From: Glycine soja
Taxonomy: Eukaryota; Streptophyta; Magnoliopsida; Fabales; Fabaceae
Assembly (NCBI RefSeq): GCF_004193775.1
Contig: NC_041008.1
Span: 8,820,731 to 8,884,730, forward strand
Reading direction: 5' to 3'
DNA: 64,000 nucleotides
How positions within the stretch are numbered: the first letter of the stretch is position 1; each line of letters starts with the position of its first letter. A model generated the notes under the pieces. It saw only the letters and a list, made by a program, of their open reading frames with translations, had not been told where the DNA came from and did not search any database. A program made the position numbers and the translations under genes. Positions 60,901 through 64,000 of this stretch are shown one piece after another.

Positions 60901-61065
60901 AATACACAAATTGGATGCTGTGAGTGGTCACTGAATCAAGCCTATAGCCCAGCACCGTTTGCTAATGGCTTTCCTTTTAGTTTCTCAGTGACACAATCAG
61001 ATGGTGAGATAACCGCTTCTGGTTCTAGCTCTGTGGATGTTGATGTGATCACAAGGCAGAATTAA
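54973..61065 (+). CDS. CBP60: Calmodulin-binding protein 60 family transcription factor (7 exons, 488 aa)
   Basis: Exons: 54973-55064, 55249-55324, 55549-56110, 59393-59553, 59674-59871, 60008-60107, 60788-61065. All introns are GT-AG and the phases join to 1467 bp. The protein starts [20 protein letters not shown] with a basic KRMR nearby (possible nuclear signal). The conserved CBP60 region spans residues about 57-390: [108 protein letters not shown] helix with Trp377 ([13 protein letters not shown]) precedes a variable Asn/Gln/Ser-rich tail. CBP60 proteins bind DNA, and many bind calmodulin, in immune and growth control. Which subgroup this belongs to, and whether the calmodulin site works, cannot be told from motifs alone. 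At the third acceptor (for exon 4) and the fourth (exon 5) the chosen site keeps the family sequence. Intron 3 is 3.3 kb and holds retroelement DNA. Confidence 0.92.
57400..58970 (-). mobile_element. LTR-retroelement-derived DNA in CBP60 intron 3
   Basis: On the minus strand there is a TATA promoter, GGCTATAAATAGAGG (about 58565-58580). Downstream are purine/pyrimidine-biased leader sequence and AT-rich non-coding sequence rich in AGATCTA phrases (about 57950-58110), as in LTR and leader regions of legume retroelements. No polyprotein or paired LTR is seen, and ends and target duplications were not fixed. The plus-strand frame 58243-58509 lies in this DNA and is not a host exon. Confidence 0.4.
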
Positions 61066-61198
61066 GGTGTACCAAAAAATCCTATCCTGCACCATGCATG
61101 TACAGTACTATATATATGTATAATGTAGGCACGCTACTCATAAATATGTATAATTCATAAAACTTATACATGTTTGCAAGTGGTGTGCCCGTAATTGA

Positions 61199-61330
61199 AC
61201 TAGCATAGAAGTGTAAGCAGTGTGGATGAAAGCAAGTATAGTATTTTAACTCTGCTGTATATATACTATTTAAAAGCAAGTGTAAGCAGTGTGGATGAAT
61301 CAAATTTGGCTTGGCTAGCATAGAAGTGCC
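61199..61330 (+). repeat. Short duplication behind the CBP60 gene
   Basis: CTAGCATAGAAGTG occurs at about 61199 and 61315. GTGTAAGCAGTGTGGATGAA occurs at about 61211 and 61280. It lies in the 3' UTR or just beyond it. Confidence 0.7.
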
Positions 61331-62472
61331 ATGCTCATTTTAAGGATCATGAATGATGGGCATGGCTCCTGCCTCCTTGATGGGCTGTGTTGCTTTGTTA
61401 CCAAAGTGTTTAGCGATCACAAAACAGTATGGTGTGTTGTAAAATAACATCTATATTAATTAATGTTATCCCCTTATCTGTTTTTAGTTTTCCACATTCT
61501 TAGTTTTCCACATCTGTTAACGGCTGTTGCAAGTGTGGTCGTAATTGGGGGATTCATGATGTGCATCGTAATTTGCTGTAGTAAATATAGGCCAACACGA
61601 CAAGTAAAATTTTGGTTGACAATTAAAAGAAAGGAAGATATTGAATCAATCTTAGAAAATCATTGAGCCCTAGCTCTAAAAAGATATAAATTCTCAGATG
61701 TCAAGAAAATTACCAACTCTTTCAATATTAAATTGGGACAAGGTGATTTTGGAAGTGTATACAAAGGAAAACTACTTACTGGTTGTCCTGTGGCAGTAAA
61801 GCTACTGAATTCATCGAAAGGAAATGGGGAAGAATTTATCAATGAGGTTGTTAAAATCAGCAAAACTTCTCATGTTAATGTTGTCACTTTAATTGGATTC
61901 TGTTTTGAAGGACAGAAGAAAGGTGTCATTATGAATTTATGCCTAATGGTTCCCTTGACAAGTTTATTTACAATAAGGGACTTGAAGCCACTCCACTATT
62001 GAGTTGGGATAATTTGTGACAAATTTCCTTAGGAATAGCCCAAGGCCTAGAATACTTGCACAGAGGATGCAACACTCAAATTCTACATTTTGACATAAAG
62101 CCACATAATTAACATTTTTTTGGATGAGAAGTTCTGCCCCAAGATATGTGGTTTTGGGCTAGCAAAGCTCTATCCTAGAAATGAAAGCATTGTTTCCATG
62201 TTAGATGCCAGAGAAACAATAGGGTATATAGCTCCAGAAGTGTGGAACAAACATGTTGGTGGAATTTCACACAAATCTGATGCTTACAGCTACGAAATAA
62301 TGCTGTTAGAATTGGTGGGAGTGAAGAAGCATATTAATGTGGAAGCCTGTCACAAAAGTGAGATATAATAGGCTAGAGCAAGATGGGGATTTAAGAACTA
62401 ATGGGGTGACAACCATAGAAGAAAAAGAAATAGCAAGAAGAATAACTGCAGTGGGTTTATGGAATATTGAAA

Positions 62473-63773
62473 CACTAATGCAGAAACACCATTCTACGAC
62501 GATGGAAATAAGCTTTCTATGACGGTTTCCAACCGTCTTAAAGGTCACGTCGTGGAAAGTGTTGACTTTCCACGACGGTTCCCTAACAACTAACTTAGAA
62601 AAGCGTGAATTCAAAGACGAATTTTAATTAAAAACCTTAGTAGCATTCTAAGACGGTTTTTCACTAAAACCCATTGTAGAATGCTAACATTCAAAGACGA
62701 TTTTTAAGGGCATTCTAAGACGGTTTTTACCTTAAAAATTGTCTTTGAATGCCAGCATTCTACGATGAGTTTTAGTTAAAAACCATCTTAGATGTTACAT
62801 TTAAAGGCCAGGGCATGTTTTCACATTAGTCTCAATTTTGATCCTTATAGCTATTTATCTACCATATATGAATATAAGGGATGATTTGTAAGGATTGACC
62901 TCAAACTTAATCATTTCTTGTAACCAAGTGGAGTTAAATATTTCATATAGTCCAACTTTAGTTAAACCACAAACTCATTCGAAAATAAGAATTTTGAATT
63001 GTGGCTGAAATTAGATAAGGAAAAGGCTGAAAAAGCAATAGCTAATTCTAGCATGCATAAAAATAATAATATAAAATAGAAGTGATTAGTACAAGACAAG
63101 GACTAATACTTCCAAACATGGATTGAGATAGAAAATGTAATCTAAATGCAGTTGACATGTTATATGAACAAGACTTACAAAATAGTTGGCAGTTGCACTT
63201 AGCCATCATCAACTTGACCTAAAAAAACACAAACAAGAATGTAGGGGAGAAAGTTTAGCATATAATCCAATTCAAATGGAGAGTTGGGAATTTTGTAGTC
63301 CAAGTGGTTTAGCATCTAGACCAAAGTCACCAAGCCAATGTTTAGTACAAGCTCAAAGTAGTTTACAAGTACAAACAACGAAACAGGTCAATGAAAGACA
63401 TATTGATAAGTCTCCTAGTATATATACAAACATACTTTAATTTTATGCTCATTCCCACGACTGGTGAGTGTTGAGGGACATGAGCTGAGTCAGGGGAAAA
63501 AACGAAGTTTGTGAATCACTAAGGGCACGAGGGTTAGTCATTTAATTGATAACGTATACCATGACGATGTTTCCAAAAACATCATGGATTTGTCATTTCT
63601 ATGACAACCATAATAGGACCTGTCGTTGTATGATTCATTTGAAGATGAGTTTTGTTCCACTGTCATCATTTACACACATCATAATTACAAAAGTGTCACA
63701 GCCTATTCTTCTAAGACAGTTTTGAAGGACCGATGTGGAATGTGCATCGTAAAAACATGTTTTTCTAGTAGTG
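62473..63773 (+). mobile_element. Non-autonomous CACTA element (1301 bp) in the kinase pseudogene
   Basis: The element starts CACTAATGCAGAAACACC and ends CATGTTTTTCTAGTAGTG, whose complement is CACTACTAGAAAAACATG. A 3-bp target duplication AAA lies at 62470-62472 and 63774-63776. Subterminal repeats of the type ATTCTAAGACGGTTTTT and AAAGACGATTTTTAAG fill 62495-62800; weaker ones lie at 63550-63750. No transposase is present. Removing the element with one AAA joins the kinase codons exactly (I-E|M-I-P-R-D-R-P). Confidence 0.92.
63186..63440 (+). other. ORF of unknown origin inside the CACTA element
   Basis: About 84 residues, from GTTGGCAGTTGC, read VALSHHQLDLKKHKQECRGE then SLAYNPIQMESWEFCSPSGL ... 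and end in TAA at 63438. It has a plausible composition but no recognised motif. It could be element-encoded relic or captured host sequence. Confidence 0.25.
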
Positions 63774-64000
63774 AAATGATTCCAAGGGATAGACCTACAA
63801 TGAATAGAGTAATTGATATGCTAGAAGGAAACATGAATGTGAGACCACTGAACTTGTAAAGCTGATTTTGTGGCATGTAAGTCAAAAAAGAAGGCTGAAA
63901 AATGTTACCTCTACATGCATAGGACTGTAAAAATTGGATGGAGGAGCAGAAATTGTTGCATGGCATTTAATGCATCCGTCATAATCTTGGCCTATAAATA

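Larger units (their letters stand above)
61463..63859 (+). pseudogene. LRK10L-type receptor-like kinase pseudogene split by a CACTA element
   Basis: A membrane segment (VASVVVIGGFMMCIVICCSK) is followed by a kinase domain typical of LRK10L/PR5K-like kinases: [120 protein letters not shown]. Lesions seen: a TGA at 61664 (family Gly), a 1-bp loss at 61930/61931, a TGA at 62017 (family Trp), an AATT-type insertion near 62105, the DFG Asp changed to Gly, a gap near 62358, and a 1.3-kb CACTA insertion at 62473. After the insertion the frame resumes MIPRDRPTMNRVIDMLEGNM and ends early. No extracellular domain is seen upstream. It cannot make an active kinase. Confidence 0.9.

Noticed and set aside
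1..64000. CRISPR arrays, operons, bacterial promoters or organelle-type genes
   Set aside because: Intron-rich genes, SINEs, CACTA and LTR elements show plant nuclear DNA. Tandem repeats here have no spacer-repeat structure.

Overview
The window is plant nuclear DNA, AT-rich and full of introns. It is most likely from a legume and probably soybean (Glycine). That is inferred from the gene models, an Au-type SINE and LTR sequence with repeated TAATCGATTA motifs; no database search was run. Four intact or near-intact protein genes can be built exon by exon with matching splice phases. They are a two-exon DUF1639 protein (minus, 8238 to 6661), a 14-exon BRUTUS/HRZ-type hemerythrin-RING E3 ligase (minus, 21708 to 12429, 1242 aa), a two-exon GT14 Core-2/I-branching glycosyltransferase (plus, 43578 to 48454) and a seven-exon CALMODULIN-BINDING PROTEIN 60 (plus, 54973 to 61065, 488 aa). 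Behind CBP60 lies a heavily damaged LRK10L-type receptor kinase pseudogene.

Layout. 1-1.8 kb: fragments of unrelated genes (an ABCG/PDR exon and a broken plastid TatA) followed by a CACTA-like terminus. 2.2-4.4 kb: a roughly 1 kb foldback element and a second terminal-inverted-repeat element. 6.6-8.3 kb: the DUF1639 gene. 8.6-11.5 kb: diverged duplications, a 0.4 kb palindrome and a decayed tRNA-Ile-like sequence. 12.4-21.7 kb: BRUTUS, with two tRNA-derived SINEs in its introns. 21.8-34.5 kb: gene-poor, with a hAT transposase remnant that interrupts a triplet-repeat tract. 34.5-39.8 kb: a 5.3 kb non-autonomous CACTA element that carries a DDB1 fragment and is itself interrupted by a solo LTR. 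43-48.5 kb: the GT14 gene. 48.5-54.7 kb: AT-rich intergenic DNA. 54.9-61.1 kb: CBP60, with LTR-derived DNA in a long intron. 61.4-63.9 kb: the kinase pseudogene, split by a 1.3 kb CACTA element.

The genes do not form a pathway. BRUTUS acts in iron homeostasis, CBP60 in calcium and immune transcription, and GT14 in the Golgi. What ties the window together is layered transposition. Two CACTA insertions can be placed exactly by 3-bp target-site duplications, one SINE by a 19-bp duplication and one solo LTR by a 5-bp duplication. The CACTA/solo LTR/tandem-duplication nest can be put in time order. I see no convincing new protein system. The most useful observations are the gene-capturing CACTA element, the insertion inside the kinase codons, the cluster of gene fragments at the left edge, and the missing ATG of the GT14 gene.
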